Positions 36,799 through 44,929 of a stretch of DNA of 64,000 nt are shown here, one piece after another. The stretch comes from Proteobacteria bacterium UBA2363 (lineage in GTDB: Bacteria > Pseudomonadota > Gammaproteobacteria > Xanthomonadales > UBA2363). The stretch lies in contig DDTN01000019.1 in the NCBI GenBank assembly GCA_002344355.1, positions 121,736 through 185,735 of the forward strand. Reading direction: 5' to 3'. Both the position numbers and the translations under genes were made by a program. The notes below the pieces were generated by a model. That model made no database searches, was not told where the DNA came from, and saw only the letters and a program-made list of their open reading frames with translations. Position 1 is the stretch's first letter. Every line of letters starts with the position of its first letter.

Positions 36799-38292
36799 AT
36801 GGCCCACCACGACCTGCGCAGTTTCCTGGATGCCCTGCGTCGCCGCGGCGACCTCGCCGAGGTGGCGCAGCCGGTGTCGGCGCGGCTGGAGAGCACGGCG
36901 CTGGCGCTGGCCGCCCTGCGCCGGCAGGGACCGGCCCTGCTGATGAACCGCGTCGACGATTCCCGGCACGGGTTCCTCGGCAACCTGTTCGGGCACCGTC
37001 GCCGGATCGAGGCGGCCCTGGCCGGCCGGCCGCTGGCCTCGCTGCGCGAGCTCGGGCAACTGCTGGCGGCGCTGAAGGAACCGCGCTGGCCGGGCAGCCT
37101 GCGCGAGGCGCTCGACAGCTGGCCGGAACTGGCCCAGCTCGCCGTGGTGGCGCCGCGGCGGGTCGCCCGGGCCGCCTTCGACGACGAGGTCCGCAGCGGC
37201 GAGGACGTCGATCTCGGCGTGCTGCCGGTGCAGACCTGCTGGCCGGGCGATGCCGGGCCGCTGGTGACCCTCGGCCTGGTGGTGACCCGCGGCGTGCACC
37301 GCGAGCGCCAGAACCTGGGCATCTACCGGCAGCAGGTGATCGGCCGCAACCGCCTGATCATGCGCTGGCTGCCGCACCGCGGCGGCGCGCTCGACCATCG
37401 CGACTGGTGCCAGGCGCACCCGGACCGGCCATTCCCGGTGCTGGTGGCGATCGGCGCCGACCCGGCGAGCACGCTGGCGGCGGTGGCCCCGGTCCCCGAC
37501 AGCCTCTCGGAGCACGAGTTCGCCGGTCTGCTGCGCGGCGAACGGACCCGCATCTGGCGCAGCGAGGCGACCGGCCTGGATGCGCCCGCCGGCAGCGAGA
37601 TCCTGCTCGAGGGCCACATCGCCCCGGGCGACACCGCGCTCGAGGGCCCGTTCGGCGACCACACCGGCTACTACAACGCGCAGGCGTCCTTCCCGGTCCT
37701 GACCGTGACCTGCATGCGCATGCGCGCCGACGCGATCTACCAGGGGGCCTGGATGGGCCGGGCGCCGTTCGACGAGCCCTCGGTGCTGTCCTCGGCGCTG
37801 AACGAGGTGTTCGTCCCCATCCTGCAGCGGGTCTTCCCCGAGGTGGTCGACTTCTGGCTGCCGCCGGAGGCCTGCTCCTACCGGATCGCCGTCGTGTCGA
37901 TCCGCAAGCAGTACGCCGGCCACGCGCGGCGCGTGATGATGGCGGTGTGGTCCTACCTGCGCCAGTTCACCTACACCAAGTTCGTGATCGTCACCGACGA
38001 GGACATCGACGTGCGCGACTGGGGCCAGGTGGCCTGGGCGGTCGCCACGCGCGTCGACCCGGCGCGCGACACCCTGGTGGTCGCCGGCACGCCGATCGAC
38101 TACCTGGACTTCGCCTCGCCCGAGCCTGGCGTCGGCAGCAAGCTGGGCATCGACGCCACCCACAAGTGGCCCGGCGAGACCCGCCGGGCGTGGAGCACGC
38201 CGATCGTCCCGGATTCGCAGGTGGCGCGGCGCATGGAAGCGCTTGCCGACGTCCTGTGCGGCGGCCTGCCCGGCGCGCCGCCACCGCGCTGA
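36799..38292 (+). CDS. ubiD: UbiD family 3-polyprenyl-4-hydroxybenzoate decarboxylase
   Basis: 497 residues, full-length. It resembles E. coli UbiD throughout: DLRSFLDALRRRGDLAEV at the start, 'RERQNLGIYRQQ' (residues 168-179, the prenyl-FMN region), 'RWLPHRGGALDHRDW', 'EGPFGDHTGYYN', 'KQYAGHARRVMM' and 'DFASPEPGVGSKLGIDATHK'. UbiD uses prenylated FMN, made by UbiX (not in the window), to decarboxylate the prenylated 4-hydroxybenzoate ring in ubiquinone synthesis. The step itself needs no oxygen. Its box and its neighbours UbiU/UbiV point to an anaerobic role. Confidence 0.92.
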   Translation: MAHHDLRSFLDALRRRGDLAEVAQPVSARLESTALALAALRRQGPALLMNRVDDSRHGFLGNLFGHRRRIEAALAGRPLASLRELGQLLAALKEPRWPGSLREALDSWPELAQLAVVAPRRVARAAFDDEVRSGEDVDLGVLPVQTCWPGDAGPLVTLGLVVTRGVHRERQNLGIYRQQVIGRNRLIMRWLPHRGGALDHRDWCQAHPDRPFPVLVAIGADPASTLAAVAPVPDSLSEHEFAGLLRGERTRIWRSEATGLDAPAGSEILLEGHIAPGDTALEGPFGDHTGYYNAQASFPVLTVTCMRMRADAIYQGAWMGRAPFDEPSVLSSALNEVFVPILQRVFPEVVDFWLPPEACSYRIAVVSIRKQYAGHARRVMMAVWSYLRQFTYTKFVIVTDEDIDVRDWGQVAWAVATRVDPARDTLVVAGTPIDYLDFASPEPGVGSKLGIDATHKWPGETRRAWSTPIVPDSQVARRMEALADVLCGGLPGAPPPR

Positions 38293-38326
38293 GCGCCGCT
38301 GCCGACGGCGCGCCGGCGCCCGGTCC

Positions 38327-38797
38327 TCAGTCGGCGAACAGGTGCGGGTAGTGGGACAGTGCCTCGCGAAGGTCGGCGACCGCGGCCAGCCCGCCTGGGT
38401 CGGCACGCAGGCGCGCGGACGCCTCCAGCACCGCCGCCAGCAGGTGGTGGAGAGCGGCGTCCGGCTCCGGATCCAGCCGGCAGTTGGCGAACAGGTAGGC
38501 GACCGCGTCGTCGATCGCGGCGGCCTCGGCGCGGACCCGGTCGACCCCGAGACGGCCACCTGTGGCCAGGCCCTCCAGGGCGTCCACCGACGCGTGCAGG
38601 CGCGCCATGCCCTCGCGAAGCGGTGCATCGGCGCTCCAGCGGCTGCCGGCCGGCGGCCGCGGCCAGGCGGACGCGTCGACCGTGGTGGCCGGCGCGTGGT
38701 CGTGGTGGTGACCGGCCGGCGGTTCCTGCGCCGCCGCCAGGGTGGCGCCGGCGGCCAGCACGGTGGCCGACAGGGCGGCCAGGAGCTTGCGTTGCAT
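38327..38797 (-). CDS. DnrO-like small secreted protein
   Basis: 156 residues. A signal peptide (KLLAALSATVLAAGATLAAAQ) is followed by a His-rich stretch (GHHHDHAP), then a helical region with 'WSADAPLREGMARLHASVDA' and 'DDAVAYLFANCRLDPEPDAA' containing a single Cys. I recognise this type from Xanthomonadales annotations as 'DnrO', named in a denitrification context, but no mechanism is known to me. The His-rich stretch suggests metal binding. ATG at 38797 has GGAGAA four bases upstream and is preferred over 38812. Box 4 lies 57 nt upstream. Confidence 0.7.
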   Translation of the reverse strand: MQRKLLAALSATVLAAGATLAAAQEPPAGHHHDHAPATTVDASAWPRPPAGSRWSADAPLREGMARLHASVDALEGLATGGRLGVDRVRAEAAAIDDAVAYLFANCRLDPEPDAALHHLLAAVLEASARLRADPGGLAAVADLREALSHYPHLFAD

Positions 38798-38854
38798 GGG
38801 GTTCTCCGTCATTGCGGGTCACGGCCAGCATAGGGCCGCCGAACCCCGCCGCCC

Positions 38855-38868
38855 CTGATCCAGGTCAG
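38855..38868. promoter_or_regulatory. FNR/ANR-type box 4 (CTGATCCAGGTCAG)
   Basis: The box lies between the divergent DnrO-like gene (start 57 nt away) and ubiU (start 158 nt away). The distance to the DnrO-like gene is the same as at the other boxes. For ubiU the box may act from further upstream, or another promoter may be used. Confidence 0.6.
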
Positions 38869-39026
38869 CGACGGCCCGGCCGGCCGTGGCGATGATGGCG
38901 CCTGCGGTGCATCGGCCGGGCCCGGCCCGGCGCGGCCGCGCGGGTCGCCGCGCCGCGCAACCGCCGTACCCGGTCAGGCGCTGGCGCGCCGCCTGGCGGG
39001 CGGCCAGCAACCACGAGGGGGGGACC

Positions 39027-40025
39027 ATGGAACTGGTGAGTCCGGCCGGCAACCTGCCGGCGCTGCGTGCCGCCGTCGCCGCCGGTGCCGACGCCATCTA
39101 CCTGGGCTTCCGGGACCAGACCAATGCCCGCGCCTTCCCCGGGTTGAACTTCGAGGGCGACGAGCTGCGCATGGGCCTGGAGCACGCGCACCGCCATGGC
39201 CGGCGCGTGTTCCTCGCGCTGAACACCTATCCGGATGCCCGCCGCCTTCCGGAATGGCTGGCCGCGGTCGACCGCGCCGCGGAACTGGGCTTCGACGCCA
39301 TCATCGCCGCCGAGGCCGCGGTCCTCGACCATGCCGCGCGCCACCACCCGCGACTGCCGCGCCACCTGTCCGTGCAGGGATCGGCGACCAGCGCGCCGGC
39401 GCTCCGCTACGCCTGGGAACGCTTCGGCATCAGCCGCGCGGTGCTGCCGCGGGTGCTGTCGTTGCAGCAGGTCGAGCGGCTCTGCGCGGCCGCCCCGGTG
39501 CCCATCGAGGTGTTCGGCTTCGGCAGCCTGTGCATCATGGTCGAGGGCCGTTGCCAGCTCTCCAGCTACGTGACCGGCGCGTCCCCCAACCGCCATGGCG
39601 TCTGCTCGCCGGCGCGCTTCGTCGAGTGGCGCGAGCACGACGACGGCGAGCGCAGCGTCCGCCTCAACGGCGTCCTCGTCGACCGCTTCGCGCAGGACGA
39701 GCCGGCCGGCTACCCGACCGTCTGCAAGGGACGCTACCAGGTGCTCGGCGAGGTCTTCCACGCGCTCGAGGAACCGACCAGCCTGAACACGCTCGCCCTG
39801 CTGCCGAAGCTGGCCGCCGCCGGCGTCGTCGCGATAAAAATCGAGGGCCGGCAGCGCGGCGTCGCCTACGTCGACGCCGTGGTGCGCACCTGGCGCGAGG
39901 CGATCGACCGCCATCGCGCCGACCCGGCGGGTTGGGCCGCGCGGCCGGCCTGGCAGGCGGCCCTGGCGGCGCAGTCGGAAGGCCGACAGACCACGCTCGG
40001 CCCCTACCACCGTGCCTGGCACTGA
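39027..40025 (+). CDS. ubiU: Ubiquinone anaerobic biosynthesis protein UbiU (U32 family)
   Basis: 332 residues of the peptidase-U32 fold. Start MELVSPAGNLPALRAAVAAG is typical. Four cysteines at C169, C176, C193 and C233 correspond to the 4Fe-4S ligands established for E. coli UbiU (C169, C176, C193, C232). UbiU with UbiV carries out oxygen-independent ring hydroxylation in ubiquinone synthesis. ATG at 39027 has a GAGGGGGGG purine run before it. ubiV follows after 10 bp. Paralogous U32 proteins (RlhA, TrhP) lack this UbiV partner. Confidence 0.92.
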   Translation: MELVSPAGNLPALRAAVAAGADAIYLGFRDQTNARAFPGLNFEGDELRMGLEHAHRHGRRVFLALNTYPDARRLPEWLAAVDRAAELGFDAIIAAEAAVLDHAARHHPRLPRHLSVQGSATSAPALRYAWERFGISRAVLPRVLSLQQVERLCAAAPVPIEVFGFGSLCIMVEGRCQLSSYVTGASPNRHGVCSPARFVEWREHDDGERSVRLNGVLVDRFAQDEPAGYPTVCKGRYQVLGEVFHALEEPTSLNTLALLPKLAAAGVVAIKIEGRQRGVAYVDAVVRTWREAIDRHRADPAGWAARPAWQAALAAQSEGRQTTLGPYHRAWH

Positions 40026-40035
40026 GGACGCGACG

Positions 40036-40920
40036 ATGACCGGCATGGCGATCAGCCTCGGGCCGCTGCAGTACTTCTGGCCGCGCGCCCGCACCCTGGC
40101 GTTCTACCGCGAGGTGGCCGGCTGGCCGGTCGACGTCGTCTGCCTGGGCGAGACCGTCTGCGGCAAGCGGCGCGAGCTGCGCACCGCCGAATGGATCGAC
40201 CTGGCCGGCGAGCTGGCCGCCGCCGGCAAGGAGGTGGTGCTGGCCGGCCTGGCGCTGATCGAGGCCGAGTCCGAGGTGGCCACGCTCGCCCGCCTGGTCG
40301 GCGATGACCGCTTCCTGGTCGAGGCCAACGACCTGACCGCCGTGCAGCTGTGCCGCGAGCGCGGCAGGGGCTTCGTCGCCGGCCCGGCACTCAACGTCTA
40401 CAACCACAAGGCCCTCGCCCTGCTCCAGGAGGACGGACTGCGCCGCTGGGTGCCAGGCGTGGAGCTCGGCCTGGCCCTGATCGAGGAGATCCGCGGGCGC
40501 CACCTCGCGGCCGGCCGCCGGATGCCGCCGCTCGAGGTGGTCGGCCACGGCCGCCTGCCGCTGGCCTGGTCGGCGCGCTGCTTCACCGCCCGCGCCCTCG
40601 ACCTGGCCAAGGACCAGTGCGGCTTCCGTTGCATCGAACATCCCGACGGCCTGCCTCTGGCGACCCGCGAGGGCAAGCCGTTCCTGCGCATCAACGGCGT
40701 CCAGGTGCAGGGCGAGGAGATCACCGACCTGGGTCCTGAACTGCCGGCGCTGCGCCGCCTCGGGGTCGGCTTGTTCCGGGTCCAGCCGCGCCACGAGGGC
40801 ACCGCCGAGGTCGTCGCCCACTACGCCCGCTGCCTGTCCGGGCAGGCGGCGCCGGTCGCCATCGGGGCACGCAACGGCTACTGGCACGGCGAGCAGGGCA
40901 TGGTGGCTGCCGGCCCCTGA
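40036..40920 (+). CDS. ubiV: Ubiquinone anaerobic biosynthesis protein UbiV (U32 family)
   Basis: 294 residues. Cysteines C42, C182, C195 and C199 have the C-x12-C-x3-C spacing of the E. coli UbiV iron-sulfur ligands (C180, C193, C197 plus C39). 'LGPLQYFWPRARTLAFYREV', 'EANDLTAVQLCRERG' and 'GPALNVYNHKALALL' match the family. It forms the UbiU-UbiV heterodimer. The start could also be M4, which would place the first ligand at residue 39. The gene converges on fabB. Confidence 0.92.
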   Translation: MTGMAISLGPLQYFWPRARTLAFYREVAGWPVDVVCLGETVCGKRRELRTAEWIDLAGELAAAGKEVVLAGLALIEAESEVATLARLVGDDRFLVEANDLTAVQLCRERGRGFVAGPALNVYNHKALALLQEDGLRRWVPGVELGLALIEEIRGRHLAAGRRMPPLEVVGHGRLPLAWSARCFTARALDLAKDQCGFRCIEHPDGLPLATREGKPFLRINGVQVQGEEITDLGPELPALRRLGVGLFRVQPRHEGTAEVVAHYARCLSGQAAPVAIGARNGYWHGEQGMVAAGP

Positions 40921-40976
40921 CAGCCGGGCCGCGGCCGCCAGCGGGCGCGGGCAGCCGGCAACCGCCGGGCGACCGC

Positions 40977-42185
40977 TCAGATGCGCGCGAACACCAGGCT
41001 GGCGTTGACGCCGCCGAAGCCGAAGCTGTTCGACAGCACCGCGTCCAGCCGCGCCGGCCGCGATTCGCGCAGCACCGGGAAGCCGGAGGCGCCAGGATCG
41101 AGGGTGTCGATGTTGGCCGAGCCGGCCATGAAGCCGCCGCGCATCATCAGCAGGCTGTAGATCGCCTCGTGGACCCCGGCGGCGCCGAGGGCGTGCCCGG
41201 TCAGCGCCTTGGTCGATGACAGCGGCGGGACGTCGGCGCCGAACACCTCGCGCAGGGCTGCCAGCTCGACGAGATCGCCCTGCGGGGTCGAGGTGCCGTG
41301 CGTGTTGACGTAGTCGATCGGGCGGTCCAGCCCGGCCAGGGCCTGGCGCATGCAGCGCGCCGCGCCCTCGCCGCTCGGCGCCACCATGTCGGCACCGTCC
41401 GAGGTCGCGGCGAAACCGACCAGCTCCGCCCATGGCCGGGCGCCGCGCTGGCGCGCGTGCTCCAGCGACTCCAGCACCACCATGCCGGCACCGCCGGCGA
41501 TGACGAAACCGTCGCGGTCGCGGTCGTAGGGCCGCGAGGCGCGGGCCGGATCGTCGTTGCGGGTGGTGGAGAGCGCGCCCATGGCGTCGAATTGGCAGGT
41601 CATCGCCCAGTGCAGCTCCTCGCCGCCGCCGGCGAACACGATGTCCTGCGCGCCATGGCGGACCAGGTCGGCGGCGGCGCCGATGCAGTGCGCCGAGGTC
41701 GCGCACGCCGAGGCGATCGAATAGCTGGTGCCGCGGATGCCGAAGCCGGTGGCCAGCCCGGCCGATACCGTCGAGCACATCGTGCGCGAGACCATGTAGG
41801 GCCCGACGCGGCGCACGCCGCGGGCGCGCAGCAGGTCGGCGCTCTCGACCTGCCACTGCGCCGAGCCGCCGCCGGATCCGGCCACCAGGCCGGTGCGCGG
41901 GTGGCTGACCTGTTCGGGCGCCAGCCCGGCGTCGGCGATGGCGTCGGCCATGGCGGTCCAGGCGAAGCCGGCGGCATCGCCCAGGAAGCGCGCCTGGCGC
42001 CGGTCGAGGCGGGCGTCCGGCCCGTGCACCGGCGTCCCGGCGACCTGGCTGCGCAGTCCCAGCGCCGCCCAGTCGGTCCGCTGCCCGATGCCGCTCCTCA
42101 TGTCGCGCAGGGCCACCTCGACGTCGGCGAGGGTGGAGCCGATGCAGGAGACGATCCCCAGTCCGGTGACCACGACCCGGCGCAT
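40977..42185 (-). CDS. fabB: Beta-ketoacyl-ACP synthase I
   Basis: 402 residues. Catalytic triad Cys161 (SIASACATSAHCIG), His296 (NTHGTSTPQGD) and His331 (LTGHALGAAGVHE). 'MRRVVVTGLGIVSCIG' and 'LSNSFGFGGVNASLVF' are family ends. Its position directly after fabA favours FabB (elongation in the unsaturated branch) over FabF. The start is 2 bp after the fabA stop. Confidence 0.92.
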   Translation of the reverse strand: MRRVVVTGLGIVSCIGSTLADVEVALRDMRSGIGQRTDWAALGLRSQVAGTPVHGPDARLDRRQARFLGDAAGFAWTAMADAIADAGLAPEQVSHPRTGLVAGSGGGSAQWQVESADLLRARGVRRVGPYMVSRTMCSTVSAGLATGFGIRGTSYSIASACATSAHCIGAAADLVRHGAQDIVFAGGGEELHWAMTCQFDAMGALSTTRNDDPARASRPYDRDRDGFVIAGGAGMVVLESLEHARQRGARPWAELVGFAATSDGADMVAPSGEGAARCMRQALAGLDRPIDYVNTHGTSTPQGDLVELAALREVFGADVPPLSSTKALTGHALGAAGVHEAIYSLLMMRGGFMAGSANIDTLDPGASGFPVLRESRPARLDAVLSNSFGFGGVNASLVFARI

Positions 42186-42187
42186 GC

Positions 42188-42715
42188 TCAGGCCTCCCCG
42201 ACCTGGCGGAACAGGCCGACGCGCAGGTCGCTGGCCTCGTAGATGGCGCGGCCGTCCACCGACACCGTGCCATCGGCGATGACCAGCGGGACGCGGCCGC
42301 GCGACACGCGCCTGACGTCGACGCGATAGTCCACCCGGCGGGCGTCCGGCAGCACCTGGCCGGAGAAGCGCACGCTGCCGACGCCGAGCGCCCGGCCGCG
42401 TCCCGGCTCGCCCAGCCAGGGCAGCAGGAAGCCGGCGAGCTGCCAGAGCGCGTCCAGTCCCAGGCAGCCGGGCATGACCGGATCGCCCTGGAAATGGCAG
42501 TCGAAGAACCACAGCCCGGGATGGATGTCCTGCTCGGCGGTCAGCAGCCCGCGGCCATGGCGACCGCCGCTGGCGCCTACATGGGTGATGCGGTCGAACA
42601 TCAGCATCGGCGGTGCCGGCAGGCGGGCATTGCCGGGGCCGAACAGCTCGCCACGGGCGCAGGCCAGCAGCTGGTCCCGCTCGAAACGCGCAGGCAGGTC
42701 GACAGTGTCGGGCAT
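42188..42715 (-). CDS. fabA: 3-hydroxydecanoyl-ACP dehydratase/isomerase
   Basis: 175 residues. Active-site His74 in DCHFQGDPVMPGC and Asp88 in LGLDALWQ, plus 'LPAPPMLMFDRITHV'. FabA makes the cis double bond of unsaturated fatty acids without oxygen, and FabB extends it. Box 5 lies 56 nt before its ATG, suggesting that this pair is raised under low oxygen. Confidence 0.93.
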   Translation of the reverse strand: MPDTVDLPARFERDQLLACARGELFGPGNARLPAPPMLMFDRITHVGASGGRHGRGLLTAEQDIHPGLWFFDCHFQGDPVMPGCLGLDALWQLAGFLLPWLGEPGRGRALGVGSVRFSGQVLPDARRVDYRVDVRRVSRGRVPLVIADGTVSVDGRAIYEASDLRVGLFRQVGEA

Positions 42716-42771
42716 GGTCGGTTCCGGTACGGGGAAGACGGCGACTGTCGCGCAGCCGCGCCGGCCCCGCC

Positions 42772-42785
42772 CTGACGTGGATCAG
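42772..42785. promoter_or_regulatory. FNR/ANR-type box 5 (CTGACGTGGATCAG)
   Basis: The box lies 56 nt before the fabA start and overlaps the last codon and stop of the upstream chorismate mutase-UbiT gene. One half is ATCAG and the other CTGAC, so only one half keeps the T of the FNR core. Confidence 0.55.
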
Positions 42786-43672
42786 GGCGCCGCCATGACG
42801 CCCTGGCGGACCTGGTGGGCGGCTCGCGCCCGCCGCGCCATCCGCGCCGTGCGGTTGAGCACGACGCGCAGCGGCAGCGGCAGGTCCTCCCAGGACAGCC
42901 CGTCCAGGACGTTGCGGGCGGTCAGGCCCAGCTCGGTGTCGCCGGTCACCTGCAGGCGGCGATGGAAGAACAGCGCATCGGCATCCTCGAGCCGGCCGGC
43001 GAGCGCCAGCAGGTCGCAGGTGCTGCCGCGTACCGAGGCCTCCACCGGCCCGTCGTCGACCAGCAGGCGCCCCTCGCGCATGCCGATCGCGACCGACAGG
43101 CCGAGATCGACCGCGTCCACCCCGATGCGTCGGCCCTCGAGGAACGCCAGCGCGCCGCTCGCCGCCGCCGGGGCCAGCGCCCGGCCCAGGACCCGGGCGA
43201 ACACGCGGTTGCGTGGCGCCGTCGGCAGCAGGGCGAGCAGCGGCGCCAGGCGGCGCGGCGGCGGCAGCAGGGCCAGCCAGCGGTCGATGCCGGAGCGGTC
43301 AGCATCCGGGACGGGGTGGGAAGTCGCGTCGTTCATGGGCTCGGCCTGCGTGGCTTCGTCGCGGGAAAGGGAGGCGGTCGGGCCCGGCGCCGGCGCGGGC
43401 CGCTGCTGCAGGCCGCGGCCGTCCTCGATCGCCAGGGCCAGCACGGCCCTCGCCGAACCTGGCGCCAGCCCCAGGCGCCGGGCCAGGCGGGCGCCGCGCG
43501 CCAGCACCCGCGCCTCCCGCTCGGGGTCGTGGACCGGCACGCCGCCGCGCTGCTTGCTGCGGGCGGCGACCGCCACCACGCCGCGGCGTGCCGCCAGCAG
43601 CAAGAGCAGGCCATCGTCGATCTGGTCGATGGCGAGCCGGGCGGCCGAGAGCAGGAGCGGACGACGGCGCAT
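42782..43672 (-). CDS. Chorismate mutase (AroQ) domain fused to UbiT-like SCP2 domain
   Basis: 296 residues in one open frame from the ATG at 43672. Residues ~8-90 align with AroQ chorismate mutase. Using E. coli P-protein numbering, the active-site residues are R12 (R11), R29 (R28), K40 (K39), D49 (D48), E53 (E52) and Q89 (Q88); only S84 is replaced, by G85. Residues ~128-275 resemble UbiT/YhbT, an SCP2-type lipid-binding protein of anaerobic ubiquinone synthesis ('GRRIGVDAVDLGLSVAIGM', 'LEDADALFFHRRLQVTGDTE'). A Pro/Ala linker (about 90-125) contains an internal ATG at M111 that could also start a separate UbiT. It begins 13 bp after the outer-membrane protein gene, which carries box 6. Confidence 0.8.
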   Translation of the reverse strand: MRRRPLLLSAARLAIDQIDDGLLLLLAARRGVVAVAARSKQRGGVPVHDPEREARVLARGARLARRLGLAPGSARAVLALAIEDGRGLQQRPAPAPGPTASLSRDEATQAEPMNDATSHPVPDADRSGIDRWLALLPPPRRLAPLLALLPTAPRNRVFARVLGRALAPAAASGALAFLEGRRIGVDAVDLGLSVAIGMREGRLLVDDGPVEASVRGSTCDLLALAGRLEDADALFFHRRLQVTGDTELGLTARNVLDGLSWEDLPLPLRVVLNRTARMARRARAAHQVRQGVMAAP

Positions 43673-43685
43673 CGGAGCGCCGCGC

Positions 43686-44861
43686 TCAGCGCCGGTACTC
43701 GACCGACAGCCAGCCCTTGCGGACATCGCTGCCGAAGCCGTCGCTGCGGTAGTCGGCGTACTTGGCGAGCACAGTCCAGCCCGGCGCCACCGGCCAGGCG
43801 AGCTGCAGGTCGAGCTCGCGCCCGTAGCGGGCGGTGCCGCGGTCGGCGCGGAAATCGTGCCAGGCCACCAGGTAGCGCAACGGGCCGAGCGGCCCGTCGA
43901 CCTTCAGGTGGCGGTCGCGCAGGCCATCGGCAGGCGTCACCAGGAAACGGTCGGCCCAGCCGTTGAAGGCGTGGCCGGTCGCCAGCGGCGTCTGGAAGGC
44001 GCGCGTGCCGTTGCCGCCCAGGCGCTCGGCACCCAGGCGCAGGGCATGTCCCGACCAGCGCACGCCGCCCTCGAGGGCGAGGTAGCCGACCGTGCCGGTG
44101 TCGGGCGCGTCGCGCCAGCCCGACTGCCGCGCCCAGTCGACCGCATGCAGCATCGCGACGTCATCGGACAGGGCGTGCTCGCCGGCATGGCGCAGCCCCA
44201 GGCTGCGGGTCGACTGCGCAGGCAGGTCCTGATTCTCCAGCAGGTAGGCATAGCCGGTGAGGGTGCCGGCTGGCAGCGCCCGGGACAGGTTGAACAGGTG
44301 CGCGTCGAGGTCCTGGCGCGCCTGCAGGCGCTGCGGATGGCCGCGCCCGGCGACGCGGTGCACGCGGTCCAGCCAGGCCCAGCGCAGCGTCCAGGCCGGC
44401 GTCGGCCGCCAGGCCGCCGACACCGCGTCGAAGGTCTGCTCGTTCTGGCGCCAGCCGACGTTGCCGATGAAGCGCTGGTTGTCGAAGGCGATGCGTTGCC
44501 GACCGATACGCACCTGGTGGCCGGCCGCCGCATCCCAGCCCAGCCAGGCCTGGTTGAGCTCGGCGCCCTGCGGGTCGAGCACCACCGGGTAGGCGCTGCG
44601 GTCGTTGGCCGTCGAGTTGTAGTCGTCCACCAGCGCCCGCACGTCCTCGCCCTCGACCATCAGCGACCAGCCGCGCCAGGCGCCGCTGCGCCAGCCCAGC
44701 CGGGTGCGCAGGGTGAGCGCCGTGGCCTCGCGCGCGAACGCCGCATCGTCGACCTGCTCCAGGCGCAGGCGGACGTCCAGCGTCCAGGTGCCGGGCAGCG
44801 CCGCGGCGGCGGGGACGGACAGCAACAGCAGGACGACGAGGAGGGGGCTGCGGGCGGCCAT
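43686..44861 (-). CDS. Outer-membrane channel protein (alginate-export-like beta-barrel)
   Basis: 391 residues. A signal peptide (LLVVLLLLSVPAAAALPG) precedes repeated amphipathic strands, with conserved 'ALTLRTRLGWRSGAWRGWSL', 'QAWLGWDAAAGHQVRIGRQR' and a C-terminal strand ending in VEYRR. The strand pattern and the DNQRFIGNVGWRQNEQTFD segment resemble the AlgE-type/alginate-export porin family. The solute is unknown. Box 6 lies 68 nt upstream. The next gene, chorismate mutase-UbiT, is 13 bp away and probably shares its transcript. Confidence 0.8.
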   Translation of the reverse strand: MAARSPLLVVLLLLSVPAAAALPGTWTLDVRLRLEQVDDAAFAREATALTLRTRLGWRSGAWRGWSLMVEGEDVRALVDDYNSTANDRSAYPVVLDPQGAELNQAWLGWDAAAGHQVRIGRQRIAFDNQRFIGNVGWRQNEQTFDAVSAAWRPTPAWTLRWAWLDRVHRVAGRGHPQRLQARQDLDAHLFNLSRALPAGTLTGYAYLLENQDLPAQSTRSLGLRHAGEHALSDDVAMLHAVDWARQSGWRDAPDTGTVGYLALEGGVRWSGHALRLGAERLGGNGTRAFQTPLATGHAFNGWADRFLVTPADGLRDRHLKVDGPLGPLRYLVAWHDFRADRGTARYGRELDLQLAWPVAPGWTVLAKYADYRSDGFGSDVRKGWLSVEYRR

Positions 44862-44929
44862 GGCGTCGCGGTCGGCTGCGTGGCGGGGCCACGATGCCGG
44901 CAGTGTCGCGCCGCCGCGCCGGCGCGGCG

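Noticed and set aside
35506..38628. 1040-residue minus-strand frame opposite deoD and ubiD
   Set aside because: Shadow frame; deoD and ubiD on the plus strand have complete family motifs.
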